From Candidatus Zixiibacteriota bacterium (GTDB lineage Bacteria > Zixibacteria > MSB-5A5 > GN15 > FEB-12), in NCBI GenBank assembly GCA_024280215.1, contig JAJRQO010000032.1, positions 62,001-126,000 on the forward strand: a stretch of 64,000 nt of DNA, written 5' to 3'. Of the stretch, positions 28,461 through 36,757 are shown one piece after another (the first letter of the stretch is position 1; each line of letters begins with the position of its first letter). The notes under the pieces are model-generated. The model saw only the letters and a list, made by a program, of their open reading frames with translations. It was not told where the DNA came from and made no database searches. The translations under genes were made by a program, and so were the position numbers.

Positions 28461-31400
28461 TTATTCTTCGTTGCTTTCTATGTCCTCAGTTGGTGCGGTC
28501 ACTGTTTCATTCATTCGTTCTACAATTTTCTCAGGGAGGTCTTCAACGGATTTTGGAATATCGTCAGTCGCAACATCTTTATTTTCAGTAGTATCAAATG
28601 GCTTATGACCATTGTTTTCTTCAGGTTTTGGAACGAACTCATTAAGCATGTCAATTTCTTCTTTTTCCAGTTCTTCTTTTTCAATAATAAGAGTGCTTTC
28701 CGAAACATTGTCAGGTTCAAATTCAGAGAATTTAACACCAACAAGTTTTGTTACGCCAAACTGTTCCATGGTTACACCATAGAGATTGTGCGAAGCTTCC
28801 ATAGTAATCTTATTATGAGTGATAAGAATAAATTGCGTTTGGTTAGAGAAGGTATCAATAATTTTTAGGAACCTGCGACAGTTTGCATCGTCAAGTGGTG
28901 CATCGATTTCATCTAAGATACAGAATGGTGAAGGTTTCACCATATAGAGTGAGAAGAGAAGAGAAATAGCAGTCAAGGCTCTCTCACCACCTGACATCAT
29001 AGTGATGGAAATCAGTTTTTTCCCTCGAGGACGTGCGATGATTTCAATATCTGACTCAAGCGGGTCACTTGGGTCAGTTAAGAAAATATCTGCTTCACCA
29101 CCAGTAAATAGTTCGGTGAAGAGCTTTTTAAAGTTGATTTTAACCTGAGCAAAGGTCGCTTCAAAAAGTTCTTTTGCGGTTTGATTTATTTTTGAAATAG
29201 TATCATTCAAGTCTTTTTTGGCTGTTGCTAAGTCACCAAGTTGTTCACATAAGAATTCTTCACGTTCGTTAGCCGCTTTGTATTCTTCTAAAGCAAGTAA
29301 GTTGACAGCACCAAATTTTCTGATTTGTTCTTTGAGTTCATGTAGAAGTTTGGTCGAATCAGCAGATGACATAGTCTCATCTGGATTTGCCACTTCAACT
29401 GTTCGTATGTCAGTTGAATACTCTTCGGTAATGCGTTCTGAAATCTGAGATGATTCTGACTCCAAAGTGTTAAGGCGAATGTCTATTTGATGTGAGCTAT
29501 TGTTGATAGTTTCTTTTTCACTACGAGTCACACGCAATTCTTTTTCTTTTTGGTTTACTCTTTCAACTATTGAACTTTGTCGTTCACGAAGTTCGGACTG
29601 TTCTTTTGTTAATTCTTGACGTTGGTTAAACTTGACCCGAAGTGCTTCTTCCAAAGAGACGGATTTGTCTTTTGATGAATCAATAACCTCTTTCGCTTGA
29701 GTGATTTCTTCGGTTTTACGTTCTACTGAATTTTGTAATTCAACGACCAACTCGCTAATATGCTTATTTTTACTTTCAGTTTGGTCAATGAGAGAGCGAC
29801 ATTCAACTAACTTAATCTGTGACTCAGATACTGTAGTGAGAGCATTGCTTGCTTTTGATTCAAGTTCCGCTAATTGTTCTGAACTGAGTGAAATAGATGA
29901 AACTAAATTATCTTTTTGGTCTGAAAGTTGGTTGAAGTCCAAGCTGAGAGAATATTGACGATGCTTAATAGCACCCAGTTTTTCATTGAGATTCGTAACA
30001 GTTTTTTCGAGTCTAATAATTTCAGAATCTACCGTTCGTAGTTGATATTCAACTTCGTTGAATTCCTCTTGGGCTTGATTGAGTTCATCTGTTAATGTTT
30101 CGATTTTGTCCGAAAGGGTTCCAAGATCGGATCTTGTTGATGCGATGTCAGCATTAACTTTATTTTTTTCTAATATTTTAGATTCTATCTCTTTGTTAAA
30201 TTCATCAATAAGTGTGTTCTGCTCGTCAACTTTTTCCTGTCTCCTGAAAAGTGGGAACGATTCGTCACTGGAACCACCTGAAATTATATGTTTGCTAAAG
30301 AGTTCACCAGTAGTTGAAACTGCTGTGAATCCATAGGGGAGACGTTCCAGAATTGCATCAGGTGAATGACCACTTTTAAATACTGCTGTTCGAGAGAGTA
30401 CTGCCTGCATGAGCGGAGTGAGGTGGTCGTCAGTATTTACAAAGCTGTCCATCCATCCGACAAATTCTTCAAGTTGTAGCTCAGGGCGTTTAATAACAGG
30501 GTTCAGAGTTCCAGAGTCTGGAACTAAGATGCCGATTTTACCTTTTTCTTCATCTTTGAGATATTTAATAATCGCATTAGCAGAGTCACGGTTGTCGCAG
30601 ATAATGAACTTTGCCATTTCTGACAGTGCTGCTTCTACAGCAGCTTCCATCCCATCAGATGGGACAAATTTCTCGGCTACAGTACCGTAAATTCCAGGCC
30701 AGCGATTTTTGAATTCCATGACTGATTTAACACCTGATTCGTATCCTTCATAATGTAAAATCATTTCTTCAAGAAGAGACTTTCGTGCCTGACTTGCTTC
30801 GACAGATGCGTTGATGTTGGCAATTTCAGAAGTTAGTAGTTCGTTTGTTTCAATAAGTTCTTCAACTAATGCAGTCTTTTGAGTTAGCTCAGTTTCGGCT
30901 GATTCTTTTTGTTGATGAATTTCATCTTTTTTGGCTCGTTTGTTATTACGGTCGACCAATAATTGTTCTTTAGAAATACTGTCAGTTTCAAGTTCAGCAG
31001 AATATTTCGCGACTTCTTCTGTTAGGTCAGATTCTTGTTTCTTTAAACTGGTCTCTTCTGTTTTACCAGATGAAAGTTTACCCTCAAGCTCAATCATTCT
31101 TTGGTTGTGGTCTTCTTTGCTTGTACGGGCAGAGAGGAGAAGCATGTCGGCTTCTGCTTGATCAGTTCGAGCATTTTCGAGTTTGTTTGTTAGAGTCTCA
31201 TTGAGTTCTTGATGTTCTTTTAAATTTTGAATATTTTCTTCTTGTTGTTCAGAAAGCATCTGCAGGCGAATGTTGTGAGCTTCAATGTCGTTATTGTTTC
31301 GATTAATCAGTTCCTGAGCATTTGTCTTTTTCTCTCGAAGAATAGTAATGTCAGTCTCAAGAGTATGAGCTTCTTCAGTCGCTTCATACATGTCATTACC

Positions 31401-32258
31401 AATTTTTGTAATCATTTGTTCTAAATCAATTTGTTCTTTTCGTTCGACTTCAAGCTCGGAAGAAAGTTTGTTGATGGCAGTTTCAGAGGCTGAAATTTTA
31501 TCGGTCATCTGGTCATGTTCAGCTTTGATAGTGCGTCGTTCTTGTTCAATTTCATTCATGCGCGTAGAGGAGAGGTAGAGTTCCCAGTTTTTGATTTGGT
31601 CAGTAATAGCAACATGTCGTTCAGCTTTTTTCTGTTGGCGTTTTAAAGAGCGAACCTGAGTTTGTACTTCAGAGTAAATATCATTTAATCGTAAGAAATC
31701 ATTTTCGGTTGCATCAAGTTTTCTCAGAGCAGCTTTTTTGCGTTGTTTGTACTTTGTAATACCAGCAGCTTCTTCAAAGAGAAAACGACGTTCTTCGGCT
31801 TTGTCAGAAATAACCGCTTCAATCATATCCTGTTGAATCACCGAATAAGAGTGTGCGCCCATTCCAGTGTCAAAGAAAAGGTCGTTGATGTCTTTGAGAC
31901 GGCACGGAACTTTATTTATAAGGTATTCGGATTCACCAGATCTAAATAGACGACGGGTGATTTGTACTGTAGTGTATTCTGTTGGAAGGACGCCTTTGTC
32001 GTTGTCGAGTGTGAGAGTTACTTCCGACATGCCAAGAGGCTTCATGTCACGGGTACCATTGAAGATAATTTCTTCCATTTTACTTCCACGAAGCATACTG
32101 ACTTTTTGTTCACCTAAGACCCATCGAAGGGCATCGAGAATATTAGTTTTTCCACATCCGTTTGGGCCGACAATAGCGGTCATGCCTCGGGAAAAATCTA
32201 TCACAGTTTTATTGGCAAAAGACTTAAAGCCTAAAATTTCGAGTTTCTTTAAATTCAC
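28461..32258 (-). CDS. smc: Chromosome segregation protein SMC
   Basis: This is the condensin ATPase that organises the chromosome. It has Walker A 'GPNGCGKTNIL' (about residues 31-41), a first coiled coil to about residue 500, a hinge (about 515-660, 'GYESGVKSVMEF', 'GFTAVSTTGELFSKHIISGG'), and a second coiled coil. The C-terminal ATPase has the ABC signature 'MSGGERALTAISLLFSL' and Walker B 'FCILDEIDAPLDD'. An acidic, unstructured tail of about 80 residues after the ATPase head is longer than usual. scpA and scpB are not in the window. At 1265 residues it is otherwise normal. Confidence 0.97.
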   Translation of the reverse strand: MNLKKLEILGFKSFANKTVIDFSRGMTAIVGPNGCGKTNILDALRWVLGEQKVSMLRGSKMEEIIFNGTRDMKPLGMSEVTLTLDNDKGVLPTEYTTVQITRRLFRSGESEYLINKVPCRLKDINDLFFDTGMGAHSYSVIQQDMIEAVISDKAEERRFLFEEAAGITKYKQRKKAALRKLDATENDFLRLNDIYSEVQTQVRSLKRQQKKAERHVAITDQIKNWELYLSSTRMNEIEQERRTIKAEHDQMTDKISASETAINKLSSELEVERKEQIDLEQMITKIGNDMYEATEEAHTLETDITILREKKTNAQELINRNNNDIEAHNIRLQMLSEQQEENIQNLKEHQELNETLTNKLENARTDQAEADMLLLSARTSKEDHNQRMIELEGKLSSGKTEETSLKKQESDLTEEVAKYSAELETDSISKEQLLVDRNNKRAKKDEIHQQKESAETELTQKTALVEELIETNELLTSEIANINASVEASQARKSLLEEMILHYEGYESGVKSVMEFKNRWPGIYGTVAEKFVPSDGMEAAVEAALSEMAKFIICDNRDSANAIIKYLKDEEKGKIGILVPDSGTLNPVIKRPELQLEEFVGWMDSFVNTDDHLTPLMQAVLSRTAVFKSGHSPDAILERLPYGFTAVSTTGELFSKHIISGGSSDESFPLFRRQEKVDEQNTLIDEFNKEIESKILEKNKVNADIASTRSDLGTLSDKIETLTDELNQAQEEFNEVEYQLRTVDSEIIRLEKTVTNLNEKLGAIKHRQYSLSLDFNQLSDQKDNLVSSISLSSEQLAELESKASNALTTVSESQIKLVECRSLIDQTESKNKHISELVVELQNSVERKTEEITQAKEVIDSSKDKSVSLEEALRVKFNQRQELTKEQSELRERQSSIVERVNQKEKELRVTRSEKETINNSSHQIDIRLNTLESESSQISERITEEYSTDIRTVEVANPDETMSSADSTKLLHELKEQIRKFGAVNLLALEEYKAANEREEFLCEQLGDLATAKKDLNDTISKINQTAKELFEATFAQVKINFKKLFTELFTGGEADIFLTDPSDPLESDIEIIARPRGKKLISITMMSGGERALTAISLLFSLYMVKPSPFCILDEIDAPLDDANCRRFLKIIDTFSNQTQFILITHNKITMEASHNLYGVTMEQFGVTKLVGVKFSEFEPDNVSESTLIIEKEELEKEEIDMLNEFVPKPEENNGHKPFDTTENKDVATDDIPKSVEDLPEKIVERMNETVTAPTEDIESNEE

Positions 32259-32288
32259 AATTCCTCCGAGCTATTTTCATCCAGTTGT

Positions 32289-32843
32289 TTACGCAATTTG
32301 TTGGTTTTTCATAATACCAATCGTGTCAAATATAGATCGGTAAATATTTCGTTCGTCGCGTAAATATTTGGTTTTAATCTCTAAGTTATAAAATGGATTT
32401 CCTCTATGGTTCCCACGTCCTATACGGAGAGCTTCAGGGAAATGTAATAATATTGATGATGTAAAACTTGAAGTTTGTAAATTCAAGTCTAAGACAACAT
32501 CAAATTTTAATTCTTTTAATTGTTCAATGAATGAGTTCTTAGCAAGCCCAGCCCAGCTAAGGTGGTCTGAGTTTGGCGATAAAATTTGAAAGCCTTTACG
32601 AGGAAAGATGTCAGTAACTTTTATACCAGGCATACTAAGGAGTACAATGTCTGCTGGTTTAAAAAGTTCAGTAATCGTTGGTAAAAATTGTTTAACTAAA
32701 GTAAGTTCACGTAATCCTCCTGGGAGGCAGACCAAAATATGTTTTGGATGCTGCACGGCATCAGGGAAAATGAAATCTTGTGGTTCCATTTTTTTGCGTA
32801 ATTGTCTTAACTTTAGGCTTGCAACAAAATTTTTAACACTCAC
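32289..32843 (-). CDS. GT9 (heptosyltransferase)-like protein, N-terminal half only
   Basis: The sequence 'HILVCLPGGLRELTLVKQFL' followed by 'FDVVLDLNLQTSSFTSSILL' and 'EALRIGRGNHRGNPFYNLEI' resembles the N-terminal Rossmann half of glycosyltransferase family 9 enzymes. Those enzymes add heptose or similar sugars to the lipopolysaccharide core. Usual members have about 350 residues; this one has 184 and stops before the nucleotide-sugar-binding half. No remnant of the second half is seen between here and smc. It may be a reduced, repurposed protein rather than a working transferase. It lies between the rodZ-like gene and smc. Confidence 0.6.
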   Translation of the reverse strand: MSVKNFVASLKLRQLRKKMEPQDFIFPDAVQHPKHILVCLPGGLRELTLVKQFLPTITELFKPADIVLLSMPGIKVTDIFPRKGFQILSPNSDHLSWAGLAKNSFIEQLKELKFDVVLDLNLQTSSFTSSILLHFPEALRIGRGNHRGNPFYNLEIKTKYLRDERNIYRSIFDTIGIMKNQQIA

Positions 32844-32857
32844 GATAAAAGCCTTTG

Positions 32858-33766
32858 TTATTCGTTTGCTTCATTGTTTTTTGTAGAGACGGAGTCACTG
32901 GAAGCAACTACTTGTTGATTTGTTGCTTTTGGTTGGACAGTCGCTTTTTTAGGAACAGAAGCTTCTGCTTTGGATTCGTCTCTGTTTAAAAAATCATCTA
33001 TATTCATTTGATTAATTAAGACTTTGTAAATTCGTCTTGATTCGCTGTTTCGTAAATCAACTTCTTGTCCGTTTAATGTAATAGTTACCGCAGATGGGAT
33101 ACCTACAGAGACAGTCATACGATAATCAGCTTCAACTTGATAGGTACGTCCAGCTCGAAGGGTGCGATAGATAGCAGTATCACCATCAGCAAATATTGCG
33201 GACCAACTATCTTGTCTGGCAGAAAGTGTCATCTTCATTTTCGTTGGCTTGTTAAATTCTTTGTTATCCCAGTCGTAGTTTTTATAGGCTTCAGTAAGTT
33301 TTTTGGATGCGACCGATTCTTGTTCTGTTGCATCCTTTTTTGATAGAGAGTTTTCATCTGAATTTAAAATATATTTGTCCACTCCAAGATAGACCAATGA
33401 CAATGAGATAATGACAGCAAAAACTATCCCTGCTTGTTTTGCCTTATTACTTTTTGGCTCAATCTCGTCACCGTTTTCATCTAATTGTTTTTTGTCGTTA
33501 GATTTTTCAGACTCTTTTGTATCGTCAGTATCGATTTTAATTGCATCGACTGTTCTTGAGTAATCAATCCCAAGTGCTTCAGAGTATGATTTGGCAAATA
33601 AGGTGAAATATAATTCCGAGGGTAGCCCTTCAGTGGTGCCATTTTCAATTGCTTGTAAATAGGGGAGGGAAATTTTTAATTTTTCAGCCAAATCTTCAAT
33701 CTTAATTGACTGTCTCTCTCGTTCTTTTTTTAAAAGAGCCCCAAGTTTTTTATTCACTTCACTCAT
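32858..33766 (-). CDS. RodZ-like helix-turn-helix membrane protein
   Basis: Domain order is that of RodZ: an Xre-type cytoplasmic helix-turn-helix (residues 9-70, 'IKIEDLAEKLKISLPYLQAI'), a charged linker, one transmembrane helix (about 112-130, 'GIVFAVIISLSLVYLGV'), and a periplasmic DUF4115-type beta domain (about 180-260, 'TVSVGIPSAVTITLNGQEV'). A low-complexity Lys/Ala/Ser tail follows. RodZ links MreB to the elongation machinery and helps set rod shape. Cell shape, SMC and FtsY genes together make this a cell-cycle cluster. Confidence 0.85.
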   Translation of the reverse strand: MSEVNKKLGALLKKERERQSIKIEDLAEKLKISLPYLQAIENGTTEGLPSELYFTLFAKSYSEALGIDYSRTVDAIKIDTDDTKESEKSNDKKQLDENGDEIEPKSNKAKQAGIVFAVIISLSLVYLGVDKYILNSDENSLSKKDATEQESVASKKLTEAYKNYDWDNKEFNKPTKMKMTLSARQDSWSAIFADGDTAIYRTLRAGRTYQVEADYRMTVSVGIPSAVTITLNGQEVDLRNSESRRIYKVLINQMNIDDFLNRDESKAEASVPKKATVQPKATNQQVVASSDSVSTKNNEANE

Positions 33767-33775
33767 AAATATCTT

Positions 33776-34384
33776 CTACATTCCTTTGCTGATGATTTGT
33801 CCAGCTAACTTTGTAAGTAATTCCCGTGGAAAACCTATGACATTATCTAAATTTCCATCGATTCTGTCAACTAAAAAGGCACCCATCCCTTGAATTCCAT
33901 AAGCACCAGCTTTGTCCATGGGTTCATCAGTTGCGATATAATCTCGTATTTGTGTTTCGCTGACTTTGTTAAAATAGACTTTTGTAGTTTCGAAATCATT
34001 GACAAGGAGCTTTTTATGTGTTGTAAAGGCAAGCGAAGTTGCTACGATATGTTGTCTGCCAGCAAGCAAGCTGAGGATGTCGAAGGCATCCTTGGAATCT
34101 TTTGGCTTCCCTAAAACTTTGTCATTTAAAATGACGATAGTATCACAACTTATTGCTAATTGACTGTTTGTGAGTTTTTTTGCGAGCGATTTTCCTTTTT
34201 GAGCCGACATGCGAATTGCAAAATCATACGGTTTTTCATTTGGCAGGATAGTTTCGTCGATGTCTGGGGTCATCTGTGTGAAAGGGATGTTCAGCTCTTT
34301 AAGTAATTTGACTCGTCGAGGGGAGCCTGAACCTAAGATGATTTCGTATTTGTTGGTTAAATCTTTCAAATTGTTATTCGTCAT
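33776..34384 (-). CDS. maf: Maf-family nucleotide pyrophosphatase
   Basis: Maf proteins hydrolyse non-canonical or modified nucleoside triphosphates (dTTP/UTP or m7GTP types). Signatures: 'ILGSGSPRRVKLLKEL', 'AISCDTIV', 'LGKPKD', and 'DKAGAYGIQGMGAFLVD'. At 202 residues it is full length. The sequence does not show with certainty which Maf subfamily it belongs to. It overlaps dtd by 11 bases. Confidence 0.93.
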   Translation of the reverse strand: MTNNNLKDLTNKYEIILGSGSPRRVKLLKELNIPFTQMTPDIDETILPNEKPYDFAIRMSAQKGKSLAKKLTNSQLAISCDTIVILNDKVLGKPKDSKDAFDILSLLAGRQHIVATSLAFTTHKKLLVNDFETTKVYFNKVSETQIRDYIATDEPMDKAGAYGIQGMGAFLVDRIDGNLDNVIGFPRELLTKLAGQIISKGM

Positions 34385-34817
34385 GGTCTATCAAAATCGT
34401 AACAGGTCCATCATTATTAAATTGTAAGTCCATCGTAGCACCAAATTGTCCTTTTGATATTTGTAAAAAAGATTCCTGAAGCAGAGCTATGAATTTTTCA
34501 TATAAAATCTCTGCATCTGCGGGGTTTTGTGCCTCGTTAAATGATGGGCGTCGACCTTTTGATGTATTGGCGTACAAAGTAAATTGTGAAACGACCATAA
34601 TTGATGCCTTAGTATCTAAGGCAGAGAGGTTCATCTTCCCATCAGAATCTTCAAATATACGCAGGTTGATGATTTTATCTGCAAGTTTGGGTAGTAAAGA
34701 TTCGGTGTCACCTTCTTTGGTGCCGAAAAGTACAAGTAATCCTTTTTTGGATTGTGAATAAATCTTGTTAGAGATATATAACTTGACGCCTGAGGTTCTT
34801 TGTATTATTGCTCGCAT
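34374..34817 (-). CDS. dtd: D-aminoacyl-tRNA deacylase
   Basis: It removes mischarged D-amino acids (and glycine from tRNA-Ala), acting as a proofreading enzyme. It starts 'MRAIIQRTSGVKLYI' and carries the paired active-site motifs 'SQFTLYANTSKGRRPSF' and, near the end, 'NNDGPVTILID' (the Gly-cisPro-type NxGPVT motif). At 147 residues it is full length. It is the first gene of the eight-gene minus-strand cluster. Confidence 0.96.
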   Translation of the reverse strand: MRAIIQRTSGVKLYISNKIYSQSKKGLLVLFGTKEGDTESLLPKLADKIINLRIFEDSDGKMNLSALDTKASIMVVSQFTLYANTSKGRRPSFNEAQNPADAEILYEKFIALLQESFLQISKGQFGATMDLQFNNDGPVTILIDHDE

Positions 34818-35185
34818 TGTTTCCTTTAAGTTACCTGAATATAGTTGCTTAATCTTGAATTTTCAACTGATTTCATCTTTTTTATCTAACTATTGTTAAT
34901 TACATGCAAAACATGCTTAAACCTCTCTTACTTGAAGTATTACTTTAAGGGAGTTAAGGCTTGTTTTGCATTTGTCTTGTAATTTGAATAGTTTGAATCG
35001 ATTCTTTTCTTTTGTTGAGGTAGAGCTTCATTGTCGTTCTGCTTGACAAATATATTTTAAATCTCTTTACTGTATAAAGCTGTTTAAAAACAGCTTACTG
35101 AGTTCTTTGGAATGAATTGGAACTATTTATTGAAAATGCTGTTATGAGTATAAAAATAAATGAGTTTATAAATGGAGATTAGAAA
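34818..35185. other. Divergent intergenic region between dtd and trxA
   Basis: The stretch holds a long imperfect hairpin (34904-34971, described separately) and a TTGACA at 35043 that could be a -35 box for trxA, although no well-spaced -10 was found. No ORF or RNA gene was recognised. Confidence 0.5.
34904..34971. repeat. Long inverted repeat / hairpin
   Basis: The outer arms ATGCAAAACA and TGTTTTGCAT are perfect 10-bp complements. Inner arms (TTAAACCTCTCTTA against TAAGGGAGTTAAGG) pair imperfectly, leaving a loop of about 18 bases. No T tract follows on either strand. Confidence 0.7.
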
Positions 35186-35509
35186 ATGAGTACACCTCTT
35201 AATATTACAGATGCTGAATTTGAAAAAGAAGTACTGCAATCAGATGTTCCTGTTGTAGTAGATTTTTGGGCTACATGGTGTGGACCTTGTAAAATGATTG
35301 CCCCGATTTTGGAAGAGATTGCTGGTGAATTTGCTGACAAAGTAAAAATTGTAAAAATCGACGTTGATTCCAACAGTGCTACTGCTGCTAAACACAATAT
35401 TATGTCGATTCCATCACTTTTGTTTTTCAAAAATGGTGAAGTTGTTGACCAAGTGGTCGGAGCTATTCCAAAAGCACAGTTAACAGAACGTATTAACAAA
35501 ATCGCTTAA
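35186..35509 (+). CDS. trxA: Thioredoxin
   Basis: This is the cytoplasmic disulfide reductase. The active site 'ATWCGPCK' has Cys32 and Cys35, with the conserved cis-proline loop 'IMSIPSLLFFKNG' and the closing 'GAIPKAQL'. At 107 residues it is a standard single-domain Trx. A clear ribosome-binding site 'GGAGA' is at 35174. It is followed by its own terminator, so it should not be cotranscribed with the candidate selenoprotein downstream, although their neighbourhood may be meaningful. Confidence 0.97.
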   Translation: MSTPLNITDAEFEKEVLQSDVPVVVDFWATWCGPCKMIAPILEEIAGEFADKVKIVKIDVDSNSATAAKHNIMSIPSLLFFKNGEVVDQVVGAIPKAQLTERINKIA

Positions 35510-35533
35510 TTTGTTTTTAATAAGTATTTATGG

Positions 35534-35557
35534 AAAACCGGTGGAAACCGGTTTTTC
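35534..35557 (+). terminator. Terminator of trxA
   Basis: Perfect stem AAAACCGG / CCGGTTTT with loop TGGAAA, then TTCTTTT. The stem is identical to the terminator at 8403. Confidence 0.85.
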
Positions 35558-35658
35558 TTTTATTTGAAATTATAGTTGAACATCTCGCTTGTATTACTGT
35601 TATATTGATTGTAAGTGAAGATATGTAACTTTAATGCTAACTTTTTTAAGGAAATAAC

Positions 35659-35856
35659 ATGGATTTATATGATATTCTTTCAGTCATTGTTTTTATAGCA
35701 ATTTGGCTGTTTTTAGTAACAAAAGTATTTCCAAGGTTTGGAATTCATTCCTGAGCGACTGCACCTTGTGATCTCCCGGCGGGAGATAAGAAAAAAGAAG
35801 TAAAAGAAGTTCAAATTGAAAAATCAGATGATTCTAATGATTTCAATAAACCATAA
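35659..35856 (+). CDS. Candidate small membrane selenoprotein (in-frame UGA at codon 32)
   Basis: The gene has an ATG with ribosome-binding site 'AAGGAA' at 35648 (5-6 base spacing) and a 65-codon frame ending in TAA, interrupted only by UGA at 35752-35754. Read as selenocysteine (U), the product has a short acidic N-terminus ('MDLYD') and one membrane helix ('ILSVIVFIAIWLFLV'). Then come 'TKVFPRFGIHS', U32, 'ATAPC' (Cys37) and a Lys/Glu/Asp-rich tail ending 'DFNKP'. A hairpin begins 16 bases after the UGA and has the layout of a bacterial SECIS element. A U-x4-C pair next to the membrane suggests a redox function, perhaps with the neighbouring thioredoxin. I cannot match it to a named selenoprotein family. 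The alternative is a 31-residue peptide followed by chance open frame, or a nonsense mutation of a Trp or Cys codon. Confidence 0.65.
35752..35790 (+). other. Candidate bacterial SECIS element
   Basis: UGA (35752-35754) is followed by a 7-bp perfect stem ATCTCCC (35771-35777) / GGGAGAT (35781-35787) closing a GGC loop. The loop starts 23 bases after the UGA and its first base is G, both within what is known of bacterial SECIS structures. The stem can extend by CTT/AAG across a 3-base bulge. The element is G+C-rich in an AT-rich surrounding. It lacks a T tract on either strand, so it is not a simple terminator. Confidence 0.6.
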
Positions 35857-35908
35857 ATAATAACGACAAATTTTAATGTATTTCATATAGATTCCGATAG
35901 TAAAACAT

Positions 35909-36739
35909 ATGAGCTATTATCAACAAAATTCAGGTTTTAGGCGTCCTGGTTTCCAGTTTGGACCAGGTGCTTTATCGCCATTTATCAAAACCATAATGAT
36001 AGTTAATTTTGTGCTGTTTGTGATGCAGCAGGATTATCTGTTCCCAGCGATGACGCAAATATTTGCCTTGACCCCTCAAACATTTTTCAGAGAATTTCCT
36101 AATCATCTGTTTCAGCCGTTTACTTACATGTTTTTACATGGTGGTTTTGGGCATATCTTCTTTAATATGTTAATGCTCTGGATGTTTGGGACTGAAATTG
36201 AACTTAGATGGGGAACGAAAAAATTTGCTCGGTTTTACCTTTTAGGTGGGCTTGCTGGAGCGATTTTGACTCTTGTTGTGAAATCATCACAGATTGCTCC
36301 TATGGTCGGTGCCTCTGCGGCGATATATTCGGTGATGGTGGCATACTGGTTTATGTTTCCAAACAGACAATTATATATTATGATGGTTTTGCCAGTTCAG
36401 GTGAAATGGGCTATCCCGGGGATAATGGTGATAGGGCTACTCTTTGGTGGAGCTAATGTTGCTCACTTTGCCCATTTGGGTGGAGCATTGTTTGGCTTTT
36501 TATATATGAAATCTGACTTTAGTATGTTATCATTATCACGAAAATTCAAAGAGAGAAAACAGAAAAAGCAGGAAGCGAAGCTTGAAGCAAATCGCAAAAA
36601 TGCTGAACGAGTTATGAAGTCCGTTGATGAGGTCTTAGACCGTATTAACGAAGTAGGGTTTGAAAATCTTACTAAAGAAGAACGTAAAATTTTAAATGAT
36701 GCCTCAAATGGTCTTTCTAATAAAGATCAGATGAAATAG
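35909..36739 (+). CDS. Rhomboid-family intramembrane serine protease
   Basis: It cleaves transmembrane substrates within the inner membrane. A conserved 'HGGFGHIFFNM' lies in helix 2, the catalytic serine is in 'VGASAAIYS' (about Ser136), and the histidine is in 'AHFAHLGG' (about His189). Six helices are visible, followed by a charged coiled tail of about 80 residues ('FKERKQKKQEAKLEANRK') ending in a small helical segment 'LTKEERKILNDAS', as found in many rhomboids of this type. The catalytic pair is intact. The start ATG has only a weak ribosome-binding site. The gene lies 52 bases after the candidate selenoprotein and may be cotranscribed with it. Confidence 0.93.
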   Translation: MSYYQQNSGFRRPGFQFGPGALSPFIKTIMIVNFVLFVMQQDYLFPAMTQIFALTPQTFFREFPNHLFQPFTYMFLHGGFGHIFFNMLMLWMFGTEIELRWGTKKFARFYLLGGLAGAILTLVVKSSQIAPMVGASAAIYSVMVAYWFMFPNRQLYIMMVLPVQVKWAIPGIMVIGLLFGGANVAHFAHLGGALFGFLYMKSDFSMLSLSRKFKERKQKKQEAKLEANRKNAERVMKSVDEVLDRINEVGFENLTKEERKILNDASNGLSNKDQMK

Positions 36740-36757
36740 AGAAAGCAGATTATTGTA

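Noticed and set aside
27890-28591. 233-codon plus-strand frame across ftsY and smc
   Set aside because: Antisense to two strongly conserved genes; Ser/Phe-rich translation typical of a shadow frame.
35043-35078. TTGACA ... TATAAA as the trxA promoter
   Set aside because: The spacing of 24 bases is too long for a sigma-70 promoter; left as a possible -35 only.
35771-35787. Hairpin after the UGA as a rho-independent terminator
   Set aside because: No T tract on either strand; an A-rich run follows on the plus strand, and coding sequence continues.
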